A stretch of 11,526 nt of DNA, from assembly GCA_025060275.1 (NCBI GenBank), contig JANXCJ010000057.1:1-11526 (forward strand), given 5' to 3'. This document shows, piece by piece, positions 1 through 6,915 of the stretch. The DNA comes from Bacteroidia bacterium. Lineage in GTDB: Bacteria; Bacteroidota; Bacteroidia; SpSt-205. The translations under genes and the position numbers were made by a program. The number at the start of each line of letters is the position of its first letter. Position 1 is the stretch's first letter. The notes under the pieces are model-generated. The model was given only the letters and a program-made list of their open reading frames with translations, did not search any database and had not been told where the DNA came from.

Positions 1-1
1 G

Positions 2-118
2 ATAAAGGCCTACCTACATAAGCTTTTCCCTGGCAAATCACAAGAGGTATTAGAGGAATTTTTAGCAGAGGGACGGCTGGAAGTCCTTCCTGACCTAAGG
101 ATGCGTTGGCGAGGCTAA
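2..118 (+). CDS. C-terminal end of an unrecognised protein (5' end outside window)
   Basis: An open frame enters from the left edge and stops at TAA 116-118, giving 38 residues. The tail is charged and probably helical (VLEEFLAEGRLEVLPD), ending RMRWRG. I do not recognise the family and assign no function. An 80-bp gap separates it from the decayed gene that follows. The reading as coding rests only on the open frame reaching the edge and a plausible amino-acid composition, so a chance open frame is possible. Confidence 0.45.
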   Translation: MKAYLHKLFPGKSQEVLEEFLAEGRLEVLPDLRMRWRG

Positions 119-186
119 CATGCCTTGAACTGTATGTAGGGTTCAGTCCGCAAGCATAGGATGGTGCCTTAGAGTGAGCCTCTGGA

Positions 187-194
187 TATTTTTG
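187..194 (+). promoter_or_regulatory. TAnnTTTG promoter element before the propeller pseudogene
   Basis: TATTTTTG matches the Bacteroidota -7 consensus TAnnTTTG exactly and lies 4 nt upstream of the ATG at 199. No clear TTG -33 element is seen at the expected distance. The same element lies at a similar distance before ruvX and before the gene at 7813, which supports it. If used, the transcript would begin at or next to the start codon. Confidence 0.45.
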
Positions 195-850
195 AGGTAT
201 GACCCTGCAGCTTTTATCCCTTTGGCTACAATTTAGTATACCCACTCTTCAAGAGCTTCCCCCCACGCAGCTCTTATGTAGCCCGAGCAGACTTTAACAT
301 GGTCATAATAATGTAGACCTAACTTTTTTCCGGGGGAATACTACATAGCATTTCGTACAGCGCCGACCCATTTCCCCTCCCGGAAGGCAGAGATACGAAT
401 CATGTGCTCTAAAGACCTACAGAAATGGTTTTGCGATACGAGCTTCTGTGTGGGACGAGATGTAAGGGAGCCCCGCTGGCTCATCTGGAAGGATAGTTTA
501 TACCTGTATTTTTTCATAGGTTCTAAGCGTAGCTGGAGATTTGATTCTAAAGGGATCGTCGGTATGGTAAAAGTGATGGAGGGGCGCTGGGATACTTTCC
601 ATGTTGGCTGGGTAGGGTGAGTACCCTAGCGAGCCCGAGCCTTAGATAGTAATGCATATTTGTCTGTGTATTGGGGAAGGGGTCTATATGGGCTACACCA
701 TTATGCCCAGGTTCGCTTGCTTCGCAGTGTAGACGGTAGAAAGTGGTATCCTATTACTAAGTCTCCTCAACTTTCTCTACCCCATGCAACCGAAACCGAT
801 TTCTGGATAGAGCCGGATGGATGGCTTTGGGCTATCACACGCGCAGAAGG

Positions 851-948
851 GTATGGAAGTTATCTATCGTATGCTTCCCGTGGATGCGCAAAAGAGTTGT
901 CCGCTTGTGCAAGCGGCGTATGGAAGTTATCTATCGTATGCTTCCCGT
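851..948 (+). repeat. 31-bp direct repeat (851-881 and 918-948) around 36 bp of unrelated sequence
   Basis: The two copies are identical over 31 bp and both encode YGSYLSYASR in the propeller pseudogene. They are 67 bp apart start to start, and 67 is not a multiple of three. The copies lie in different frames (0 before, 1 after). Removing one copy plus the 36-bp spacer joins EGYGSYLSYASR directly to PESTWYSV and restores one continuous frame. The spacer has no other copy that I can see in the window. I read this as a local insertion or duplication, not a CRISPR. Confidence 0.85.
901..916. repeat. 16-bp inverted repeat inside the 67-bp insertion
   Basis: CCGCTTG (901-907) and CAAGCGG (910-916) are perfect reverse complements separated by TG. 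This could form a 7-bp stem, or 6 bp with a more relaxed loop. It lies entirely in the spacer between the two 31-bp repeats and outside the inferred ancestral coding sequence. It may mark a template-switch event during replication. Confidence 0.7.
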
Positions 949-1389
949 CCTGAGTCCACTTGGTATTCAGTTTCTCTAAGACATAAGTATGACAGCCCCT
1001 TACTATTCAAAGCTCCTGATGGACTGTACCTAATTGCCCGCCGGCATCTCCCCGGAGAGGCAGATAGAGCACCTCGTTTTTTGCCTGCTTTCCTACAGCG
1101 CTACTACAATCTTCTTCTCTATTCTCTAAGCAGGAAGCGTACAGCTCTTTAAGAATTGATACTCTCCGCCGCCACATACGATGGATACAAGACTTGCCAG
1201 GCTGGGGGGGATACAGCCTTCCCCGCAATCTATCCAGAGAAAGGAGAAGAATTTGTCTTTATGAACTACACTACACCCCTCTCCAAAAGAGATAGATGGT
1301 GGAGCCATGAGCAGCTTGGTTCTACAGTCCTTTATGTTGCACGCTTACGCTGGGAGAGAAAATAAAACTACCTAAAAATAACGCGCGGG

Positions 1390-1408
1390 AAAAGGCGAAC
1401 ACATCGCC
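1390..1408 (-). terminator. Probable Rho-independent terminator of the M1 peptidase gene
   Basis: Read on the minus strand, GGCGA-TGTGT-TCGCC forms a 5-bp GC-rich stem with a 5-nt loop, followed at once by TTTT. It begins about 14 nt beyond the peptidase stop codon, at the expected place and in the expected orientation. The stem and U-tract are short, so strength is uncertain. It also separates the peptidase from convergent transcription out of the propeller pseudogene. Confidence 0.5.
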
Positions 1409-1422
1409 AACGATCCCAAGAA

Positions 1423-3219
1423 CTACCGATCACTTCTAAGAAGAGGAATATTTACAACACCCTCATCCACGATTAGAGAAAGTATATAAACTCCCGGGGG
1501 CAGTGGTGAAAGCTGCCATAGCAAAGTCATTTCTTTTGAAGTAGGGACATACCGCTCAATTTCCCTTCCTAATCCATCATAGAGTATAGCTTGCTTCACT
1601 TTATGAGAAGGAGCGAGAAATAGATATTCTGAGAAAGGGTTAGGACCTACAAAGAGGTAAGAGGCAGAAGGAGCTGCATAGCGAAATCCCCAGTAAGGTG
1701 TAAGCGTATCAGGGTCTACTTCTAAGCGAAGAACGGGTTCAGAAAAAGCATACTGCACGGAAGGTACCATAAGGTCTAACTCAATACCTTGCGTATCCTG
1801 AGAAGCCAAGATAGCTCGTCCTTCCACTCGTATGGGGTAGGGCTGAAGCGGAATGTATTGCCCGCTTCTTACATTTTCCCAGATAAAGGAAGCTCTCGGA
1901 TAGCCCGGAGAATATATCCAGCTATCCAAGAAAGCTGCGGTGATGGTAGCACCCCAGTAAGGCTTTACTTTTTCTGCAAAGTCCGCTGTAAGCGCAAAGC
2001 CCCCTCCCTGCGCTGTAAGGTAGTGGCGAAGAGCAGTCCAGAAAGCCTCCTCACCTAAGTAGTCTCGCAAGGTATGGAGAGCTAATGCCCCCTTGAGATA
2101 GGTAGTGGTATAGCGAAAAATCCTAAATATGTCAGTTGTATCTTCAACCCAAACAGTATAAATCGTATCGGTCCATGCCCGCAGAATAGCCCCCCTCAAC
2201 CACACATTCCACCAGCTAGAACCCAAAGCTTCAAACACGCAGCCTCCCAAATAGGTAGCAAAGCTTTCATTGAGCCATATGTCATGCCAGCTACCACAAG
2301 TAACCCAATCTCCAAACCACTGGTGAGCGAGCTCGTGCGCCCATAACTCCAAAGAATAGCTCCCGAAGAAAGTTATTGTCTGGTGCTCCATCCCGCCTCT
2401 CCATCCAATCTGCACTTGCTGATAATCTTCCGAAGCAAAGGGATAAGGGCCTACTTTGTTCTCTATCCAGGTAAAGTAGGGAAGGAATTGGAGAGAGAGC
2501 TGTCGCGCTATTCCCGTATCCTGCGGAAAGACATAGTTCCTAAGCACAAAAGAACTTGCAGGGGTCTGCACAGGTATTTCCTGAACTACATAATTAGAGA
2601 CGGCAAAAGCTATGAGATAGACAGCAATAGGATATCTGTGCTGGAAGTGCCTCCATCTCCAGCCCTCTGTATCAACGCTATCGGCTAAGAGGCGTCCATT
2701 AGCTACCCCTATCAGTGTGTCAGGCGTGCGTAAAGTGATGTCTAAAGAGTCTACTTTATCTGATAATCCATCCCTGCAAAAAAGCCAGTCAGGCGCGCCA
2801 TAAGGTTGAGAAAGCGTCCATAGACACCATCCCGTAGCATGTGCCTTCAACTCATATGACCCAAAGCCCGAGCTGCGCGGAACGCCTTGGTATTTCACTC
2901 GTATCCAGCCAGCCATACCCTGTAGTGTAGAGGAAAAATAGACATATACTTTGCGATTGAGCGTATCATGCCAGAAGGTATCCAAAGGATGAGAGGCTTC
3001 TAAAGCTTGAATACTAAGCCCTGCTCCTAAGTCCCATACAAGCAGAGCGCTATTCTCTCCCTTGAAGTGCCACTCTACCTGCGCCTGCAAAACAGGAGAG
3101 GGAGGTGCGACTTGGAAGAAAAGCTTTCCCCAAAAGATGTCAGGGGCAGCTTTGAGAAAGGCTCCTAAGCTCAGAAGCCCAATTATGCCTTCTCTCTTGC
3201 TTATCATAAAAACTTTCAT
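1423..3219 (-). CDS. Secreted M1-family zinc aminopeptidase with T9SS sorting domain
   Basis: M1 (gluzincin) metallopeptidases remove N-terminal residues from peptides. Seen here in 598 residues: a signal-like N-terminus (basic start, then IIGLLSLGAFLKA), a beta-rich N-domain, the substrate-binding GGMEHQ at 275-280 (the GxMEN equivalent), the zinc site HELAH at 295-299 with the third ligand Glu318 in WLNES, and the transition-state Tyr374 in YLKGA. All catalytic residues are present. The last 75-80 residues begin VGPNPFSEYL and contain LYDGLGREI and LPPGVYILSL, the pattern of a type A T9SS C-terminal sorting domain. The protein is therefore inferred to cross the outer membrane by the T9SS, to be released or surface-attached, and to feed on peptides outside the cell. 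There is no long ERAP1-like C-terminal domain, as in shorter bacterial members. The start is fixed by an in-frame TAA two codons upstream of ATG 3219. It is divergent from ruvX across 74 bp. On its strand a TTTG lies 6 nt before the ATG, but it is not a full TAnnTTTG. Confidence 0.93.
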   Translation of the reverse strand: MKVFMISKREGIIGLLSLGAFLKAAPDIFWGKLFFQVAPPSPVLQAQVEWHFKGENSALLVWDLGAGLSIQALEASHPLDTFWHDTLNRKVYVYFSSTLQGMAGWIRVKYQGVPRSSGFGSYELKAHATGWCLWTLSQPYGAPDWLFCRDGLSDKVDSLDITLRTPDTLIGVANGRLLADSVDTEGWRWRHFQHRYPIAVYLIAFAVSNYVVQEIPVQTPASSFVLRNYVFPQDTGIARQLSLQFLPYFTWIENKVGPYPFASEDYQQVQIGWRGGMEHQTITFFGSYSLELWAHELAHQWFGDWVTCGSWHDIWLNESFATYLGGCVFEALGSSWWNVWLRGAILRAWTDTIYTVWVEDTTDIFRIFRYTTTYLKGALALHTLRDYLGEEAFWTALRHYLTAQGGGFALTADFAEKVKPYWGATITAAFLDSWIYSPGYPRASFIWENVRSGQYIPLQPYPIRVEGRAILASQDTQGIELDLMVPSVQYAFSEPVLRLEVDPDTLTPYWGFRYAAPSASYLFVGPNPFSEYLFLAPSHKVKQAILYDGLGREIERYVPTSKEMTLLWQLSPLPPGVYILSLIVDEGVVNIPLLRSDR

Positions 3220-3281
3220 AACTTACAAAAAAGTCTCCCAAGAAAGCCCAACTACTCCCTCCCAAGCACAAGGCATTTGCG

Positions 3282-3289
3282 TAAATTTG
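3282..3289 (+). promoter_or_regulatory. TAnnTTTG promoter element for the ruvX-def-era operon
   Basis: TAAATTTG matches the Bacteroidota -7 consensus and lies in the 74-bp divergent gap, 4 nt before the GTG of ruvX. The longer string GTAAATTTG (3281-3289) recurs exactly before the gene at 7813. No TTG -33 element is evident at 17-23 bp upstream. Because the -7 element normally lies only a few bases from the transcription start, the ruvX mRNA may begin at the GTG itself. Confidence 0.5.
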
Positions 3290-3293
3290 TAGA

Positions 3294-3698
3294 GTGAAAC
3301 GTATTTTGGCCATAGACTATGGGCAAAAGCGCACAGGATTAGCATGGACAGACAAAGAGCAAAAAGTACCCCTCCCCCTTGAAACTATTGATACAGCTAA
3401 GATATGGGAACGCCTTCCACACCTAATCCCAGAAGTAGAATTAGTAATAGTAGGGTATCCTCGCCGCTTAGATGGGAGACCTACCGATATGACTGGCCCT
3501 GTAGGAAACTTTGTGAGGCTATTTAGACAGCGCTTTCCCGCAATACCTTTGCAGCTCGTGGAGGAAAGACTAAGCACTCAGGCAGCCCTTCATTACATTC
3601 AGGCACTCCCCCAAGCCCTTAGAAGGGATAAAGGAATACAAGATCAAATAGCAGCAGCTGTTTTACTAGATACCTATCTCATAAGGACACGAAGATGA
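3294..3698 (+). CDS. ruvX: RuvX/YqgF-family Holliday junction resolvase-like nuclease
   Basis: RuvX (YqgF) is a small RNase H-fold protein. It is known from other bacteria for processing the 5' end of 16S pre-rRNA and for resolvase-like activity. The 134 residues match the family length. Visible motifs are ILAIDYGQKRTG (catalytic Asp8), VGYPRRLDGRPT (the VGLPxxxDG equivalent), VEERLST (the DERLTT motif with the first Asp replaced by Glu, the catalytic Glu kept), and IQDQIAAAVLLDTYL with the last Asp. The start is GTG at 3294, beginning MKRILAIDYG. No Shine-Dalgarno is seen, and a -7-like element lies 4 nt upstream. It is first in a five-gene run and its stop overlaps the def start as ATGA. 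Two ribosome-related partners, def and era, fit a translation-linked operon. Confidence 0.93.
   Translation: MKRILAIDYGQKRTGLAWTDKEQKVPLPLETIDTAKIWERLPHLIPEVELVIVGYPRRLDGRPTDMTGPVGNFVRLFRQRFPAIPLQLVEERLSTQAALHYIQALPQALRRDKGIQDQIAAAVLLDTYLIRTRR
3683..3687 (+). promoter_or_regulatory. Shine-Dalgarno-like site for def
   Basis: AAGGA lies 7 nt before the def ATG at 3695, inside the 3' end of ruvX. Such sites are weakly used in most Bacteroidota, so this one is notable. It supports ATG 3695 as the start within the ATGA overlap. Confidence 0.4.
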
Positions 3699-4240
3699 TT
3701 CGTCCTATTGTTCTGTATGGTTCTCCCATTCTGCGTCAAAAGGCAATTGCTATAAACAGAGAGTCGGACTACTTGCCTGAACTTATTCAAGACTTGTGGG
3801 ATACGATGTATAACGCAGAAGGCGTGGGCTTAGCAGCTCCTCAGATAGGCGTGTCACGACAGATATTCGTTATAGATGCTCGAGCTCTTCAACCCCCTGA
3901 AGAGCCTCCCTTCAAGGGAGTATTTATCAATCCAAGAATTCTTCAGAGAGCCTCTATATGGACTACCCATGAAGAGGGGTGTCTAAGTATCCCCGGAATA
4001 CGGGAGGAGATAGCTCGTCCAGAAAACATAGAAATAGAGTATTACGATGAAAATTTCCAGCTCCAAAGGTCAACCTTTAGTGGAATTGTAGCCCGCATTA
4101 TTCAGCATGAATATGATCATCTAATAGGTCGCTTATTTGTAGATTACCTTTCGCCTCTCAAACGCCAGCTTTTGCGCAAGCGACTACGCAGCGTATCCAA
4201 CGGTAAAGTAGAAGCGCATTATCCGACCACCTATGTTTAG
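3695..4240 (+). CDS. def: Peptide deformylase
   Basis: Peptide deformylase removes the formyl group from the initiator methionine of new proteins in the cytoplasm, using a metal ion. The 181 residues contain all three family motifs: GVGLAAPQIG at 43-52, EEGCLSIPG at 93-101 with the metal ligand Cys96, and QHEYDHL at 137-143 with ligands His138 and His142 and catalytic Glu139. The N-terminus (PIVLYGSPILRQKA) is also typical. It overlaps ruvX by 4 bp (ATGA) and the next gene by 8 bp (ATGTTTAG), which suggests translational coupling. Nothing in it looks damaged. The short tail after the catalytic core is rich in Arg and Lys. Confidence 0.96.
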   Translation: MIRPIVLYGSPILRQKAIAINRESDYLPELIQDLWDTMYNAEGVGLAAPQIGVSRQIFVIDARALQPPEEPPFKGVFINPRILQRASIWTTHEEGCLSIPGIREEIARPENIEIEYYDENFQLQRSTFSGIVARIIQHEYDHLIGRLFVDYLSPLKRQLLRKRLRSVSNGKVEAHYPTTYV

Positions 4241-5633
4241 TGAACCTGATCCTGCCTATATCTATTTAGTCCTGATTGTATCGGGTATCACTCTTCTCCT
4301 GGCCGTATTAGCACTCCCAGCCAATAGAAACTGGACGTGGTTTTGGAGTGTCTTTAGCATTCCTTGGGCAGCTGAGGCCTTTAAGTTAGGGGAAGTAGGC
4401 ATTACCCTTACTCTTCCCACTGATCTTATAGCCGGTGTGATAGGTCTAGCAGGCCTAGTTTATCTAAGCTTTCGGCTAGACAAGATTGCTTTGCTGTGGC
4501 AGAGTCGCATATTTCGTTGGAGTGTATTTCTCTTTTTATGGATGGGTATAGTAGCCGTGCTATTTTCTGAAAATAAGCTGGTGTCAATAAAGTTTTGGCT
4601 CAGTCAAGGGGCTTACTGGGTGACTTTTGGCTTAGGAGCGTCTTTGTGGGTTTCAGAGCAGAGAATGCAAGAGCCTCTCTGGTTCTACAGATGGGCAGTA
4701 TTACCAGCGGCTTTCATAGTATTAGCTATCTGTGTTGGGCGTCATTTAGCTTTAGGAGGCGTAAAAGAAGCAATAGATAAGGTTCTATCACCCTTCATGC
4801 GCGAGCACACTGTGTATGGAGCTTATGCAGCGTGGTTTTTCATTGCTTCGTTTCTGCTCCTTCTATACAAGCCTTCTATTTTAGGTGGAGCTATTCTTAT
4901 CGTAAGTGGTTCGGCCTTACTTCTAAGCTATAGCCGAGGAGCATGGCTCAGTGGTATAGGCGCTCTAGGATTATATGGGCTTATTTACTTATATCGCTGG
5001 CTTCCCCCTATTGTTCGCCTTATAGGAGTAGGAGCATTGAGTGTTTCTACTCTATTTGCTATGCTCTTGTTTTTTGACTACAACCCTAATATGTTAGAGC
5101 TATATGCCTATCAGAGTGGTGGTGAAGTGGGGAAACATTTAGCCTCCAGCTTTGACCTTCGCCGAAATGTGTCAAATCTAGAGCGAATAAATCGCTGGTT
5201 TGCAGCTCTCCAAATGATAGAAGAACGTCCCTGGGTGGGTTTTGGGCCTAATACTTTCATGGAGGAGTATTCAGCTTACCAGCGAAGCTTTACACGCACG
5301 ATCATCAGCGTTGAGCTTGGAGAGGTAGGAGGCGCTCATAGCGAGTACCTTACTGCCGCAAGCGAAATGGGGATTCCAGGCCTACTACTCCTCTTAGGCG
5401 TATATCTTTCCACTTTATTTGTAGGTTTGCGCGGCTTTATCTATGCTCCTACCCTGGAGAGAAGATTTACCTATGCATTACTTCTTTTCCCCCTTTTGTC
5501 TTATTACCTGCACGGCATTATCAATAATTTTATGGATCATGGGCATATGGCCGCACTGGTTTATTTACACTGGGGCATCCTTACTAAGTTGGATCAAAAA
5601 ATCTCTAATACTTCCGATGCGACAAGTTCCTAA
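4233..5633 (+). CDS. O-antigen ligase / Wzy-like polytopic membrane protein
   Basis: This 466-residue protein is almost entirely hydrophobic, with roughly ten to twelve predicted membrane segments. The pattern fits the Wzy_C / O-antigen ligase family, whose members join O-antigen to lipid A-core (WaaL) or polymerise surface polysaccharide (Wzy). Supporting motifs are SYSRGAW at 232-238, RINRWFAALQMIEERPWVG from 318 in the large periplasmic loop with FGPNTF following, HSEYLTAASEMGIPG from His369, and FMDHGHM near 434-440. The Arg and His in that loop are the kind of residue known to matter for ligase activity. Ligase and polymerase cannot be separated by sequence alone. No sugar-synthesis or transport genes lie nearby, so its partner pathway is not visible. 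The 5' end overlaps def by 8 bp and the 3' end overlaps the lipoprotein gene by 17 bp. Confidence 0.85.
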   Translation: MFSEPDPAYIYLVLIVSGITLLLAVLALPANRNWTWFWSVFSIPWAAEAFKLGEVGITLTLPTDLIAGVIGLAGLVYLSFRLDKIALLWQSRIFRWSVFLFLWMGIVAVLFSENKLVSIKFWLSQGAYWVTFGLGASLWVSEQRMQEPLWFYRWAVLPAAFIVLAICVGRHLALGGVKEAIDKVLSPFMREHTVYGAYAAWFFIASFLLLLYKPSILGGAILIVSGSALLLSYSRGAWLSGIGALGLYGLIYLYRWLPPIVRLIGVGALSVSTLFAMLLFFDYNPNMLELYAYQSGGEVGKHLASSFDLRRNVSNLERINRWFAALQMIEERPWVGFGPNTFMEEYSAYQRSFTRTIISVELGEVGGAHSEYLTAASEMGIPGLLLLLGVYLSTLFVGLRGFIYAPTLERRFTYALLLFPLLSYYLHGIINNFMDHGHMAALVYLHWGILTKLDQKISNTSDATSS

Positions 5634-6915
5634 CATTCTATCCCCCCTACTCTGGACTTTTTTACTGGGAAGCGCCTGCCAGTCTCAGCCCTCTGTTTTT
5701 ACGGGAGAAATCCGAGGATTTAATCGCGATTCGCTATACCTCTTCCGCTGGGAGAGCGCCCGATGGGAACGAATAGCCGCTACAAAGGTAGAGGCAGGGC
5801 GATTCGCTTTCAAAACCAAAATCCCTGCAGGGATATATCTATGGGGTATCTCGCCCCAAGAAGGAGACATAATCTGGCTAGAAGAAAAGGAATCATCTCA
5901 CATACAGGGAGATGCTTATAACCTATTCCAACACTATACGTATGAAAAAGGGCTTACTAACCAGTCTCTTCTAAACCTTAGGCGTACAGCCTCATCGTTA
6001 TATCAGTTACTTTCTCAAACTCCCCAAGACCCTGCCCTCCAATCCCGCTTAGATAGCCTCCTCAAAAGCGCAGAAAAAAGTCCTTATCCTATCGTGCGCC
6101 TTTATGGAAGGTTGCTCAGACCTGTTCCTCCTCTGAATTACCAGATAAGCCCCCCTCGGAGTACCTGGGAAACTCTTGTCAATAATTTCTGGAAAGAGGT
6201 CCCTCTTACTGACCCTTACCTCCCGCAGTTACCCGAAGTTTTTAGTCGTTTTCAGGCTTTCTGGCAGAATGCTCTCTCCTTCATTATAGAAGATTCTCTT
6301 CTCACATACGCAGCAGGGTGGGTGAATACACTGAGTATCCCCCTTCAGCAGAATGCTTGGCTTGCTTTAGTAGATATAGCTCAGCGCTACCAACGCACGG
6401 ATGTAATGCTTTCAGCAGCAGAGGCTTTTCTCAAAGTCGCCCCAAATGATCCAAAAAAACCCCAGTTAGAAAGTTTCATAAAAGCGGAGGGCGCTCTACG
6501 CAAAGGGCAGCCCGCACCTGACATTGCTCTACCTGATCCGGAAGGAAAGATTCGCCGCCTCTCGGAGCTTCGGGGGAAATGGGTACTCATAGACTTTTGG
6601 GCTAGCTGGTGTCGCCCTTGCCGCATGGAAAATCCTACCGTAGTGCGCCTTTATGAGAAATATCACTCTCAGGGCTTTGAAATTTTCGGGGTAAGCTTAG
6701 ATTATAATAAAGAGGCATGGATAAACGCTATCCAAACTGATAAGCTCAATTGGATTCATGTGAGCGACCTTAAGGGCTGGCAGAGTGCAGGTGCGCAGCT
6801 CTATAGGGTATCAGGGATACCTTTTACTGTACTGGTAGACCCAGAAGGACGAATCGCCGCTAAGGGCTTGCGAGGTGCCTCTTTAGAGCAGCGACTAAAG
6901 GAGATTTTCCCTTGA
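5617..6915 (+). CDS. TlpA-like thioredoxin-fold lipoprotein with DUF4369-type N-terminus
   Basis: Proteins of this type are exported thiol-disulfide reductases that keep cysteines reduced outside the cytoplasm, for example in cytochrome c maturation. The precise target here is unknown. With the start at ATG 5617 the product is 432 residues. It begins with a hydrophobic export signal ending LLGSAC, so Cys21 is a possible lipid anchor, although Gly at -3 makes the lipobox imperfect. Residues about 25-105 look like a DUF4369 beta-sandwich (GEIRGFNRDSLYLFRW, then AGRFAFKT). A helical middle follows. From about 290 there is an AhpC/TSA-thioredoxin fold: KGQPAPDIALPDPEG, then DFWASWCRPCRMENP with the redox pair Cys332 and Cys335, then the cis-Pro region VSGIPFTVLVDPEG. 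The frame stays open upstream to 5443, but that extension lies within the ligase gene and would bury the signal peptide, so I reject it. The gene overlaps the ligase by 17 bp and era by 4 bp. Confidence 0.9.
   Translation: MRQVPNILSPLLWTFLLGSACQSQPSVFTGEIRGFNRDSLYLFRWESARWERIAATKVEAGRFAFKTKIPAGIYLWGISPQEGDIIWLEEKESSHIQGDAYNLFQHYTYEKGLTNQSLLNLRRTASSLYQLLSQTPQDPALQSRLDSLLKSAEKSPYPIVRLYGRLLRPVPPLNYQISPPRSTWETLVNNFWKEVPLTDPYLPQLPEVFSRFQAFWQNALSFIIEDSLLTYAAGWVNTLSIPLQQNAWLALVDIAQRYQRTDVMLSAAEAFLKVAPNDPKKPQLESFIKAEGALRKGQPAPDIALPDPEGKIRRLSELRGKWVLIDFWASWCRPCRMENPTVVRLYEKYHSQGFEIFGVSLDYNKEAWINAIQTDKLNWIHVSDLKGWQSAGAQLYRVSGIPFTVLVDPEGRIAAKGLRGASLEQRLKEIFP
6897..6903 (+). promoter_or_regulatory. Strong Shine-Dalgarno site deciding the TTG start of era
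   Basis: AAAGGAG lies 8 nt before TTG 6912, within the last codons of the lipoprotein gene. It is close to the ideal anti-SD complement and supports the rare TTG codon as the real start. No in-frame ATG near the expected Era N-terminus is available. Confidence 0.55.

Larger units (their letters stand above)
199..1365 (+). pseudogene. Decayed secreted sialidase-like beta-propeller protein
   Basis: One protein can be followed through successive frames. Frame 1 from ATG 199 gives a hydrophobic, signal-like start (MTLQLLSLWLQF). Frame 2, about 272-313, gives SYVARADFNMVI. Frame 0, about 318-881, gives YYIAFRTAPTHF, GRDVREPRW, then SVYWGRGLYG and RSVDGRKW. Frame 1 from 918 gives KYDSPLLF and YLIARRHL. 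Frame 0, about 1140-1203, gives RIDTLRRHIRWIQDLP. Frame 1 from about 1208 gives GDTAFPAI and ends at TAA 1363-1365. The pattern of blades fits sialidase/glycosyl-hydrolase-like propellers, a family call made from memory of motifs. Lesions are a shift near the C6 run at 259-264, a shift near 308-323, TGA 618-620, TAG 627-629 (probably from TGG in VPWRAR), a 67-bp insertion at 882-948, a shift near 1140-1150, and a shift at the G7 run 1204-1210. Restored length would be about 365 residues. Neighbouring genes carry equally long homopolymers and are intact, so decay is likelier than sequencing error. The substrate is unknown. Confidence 0.75.

Noticed and set aside
119..198. A small gene or RNA in the gap before the propeller pseudogene
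   Set aside because: No sustained frame, tRNA-like fold or clear hairpin is seen; an in-frame TGA at 193-195 blocks extension of the pseudogene start.
851..948. Two 31-bp repeats with a 36-bp spacer, dimensions like a minimal CRISPR array
   Set aside because: There are only two copies, no leader or cas gene is present, and both repeats encode the same in-family peptide of a propeller gene. Removing one unit restores the frame, which points to a duplication within a gene.
2383..2688. 101-codon plus-strand open frame inside the M1 peptidase
   Set aside because: The minus-strand frame has an intact catalytic domain there; the plus frame shows no family motif.
3220..3293. A regulated divergent promoter with operators between the peptidase gene and ruvX
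   Set aside because: Only the ruvX-side TAnnTTTG is convincing. No symmetric operator is visible, and the peptidase side has just a TTTG near its start.
3544..3551. Another TAnnTTTG match (TACCTTTG)
   Set aside because: It lies inside ruvX coding sequence, about 140 bp before the next gene start, and fits codon content; it is treated as chance.
5443..5616. Upstream extension of the TlpA-like protein to a 490-residue form
   Set aside because: The extra 58 residues lie inside the ligase gene in another frame and would bury the export signal that starts at ATG 5617.
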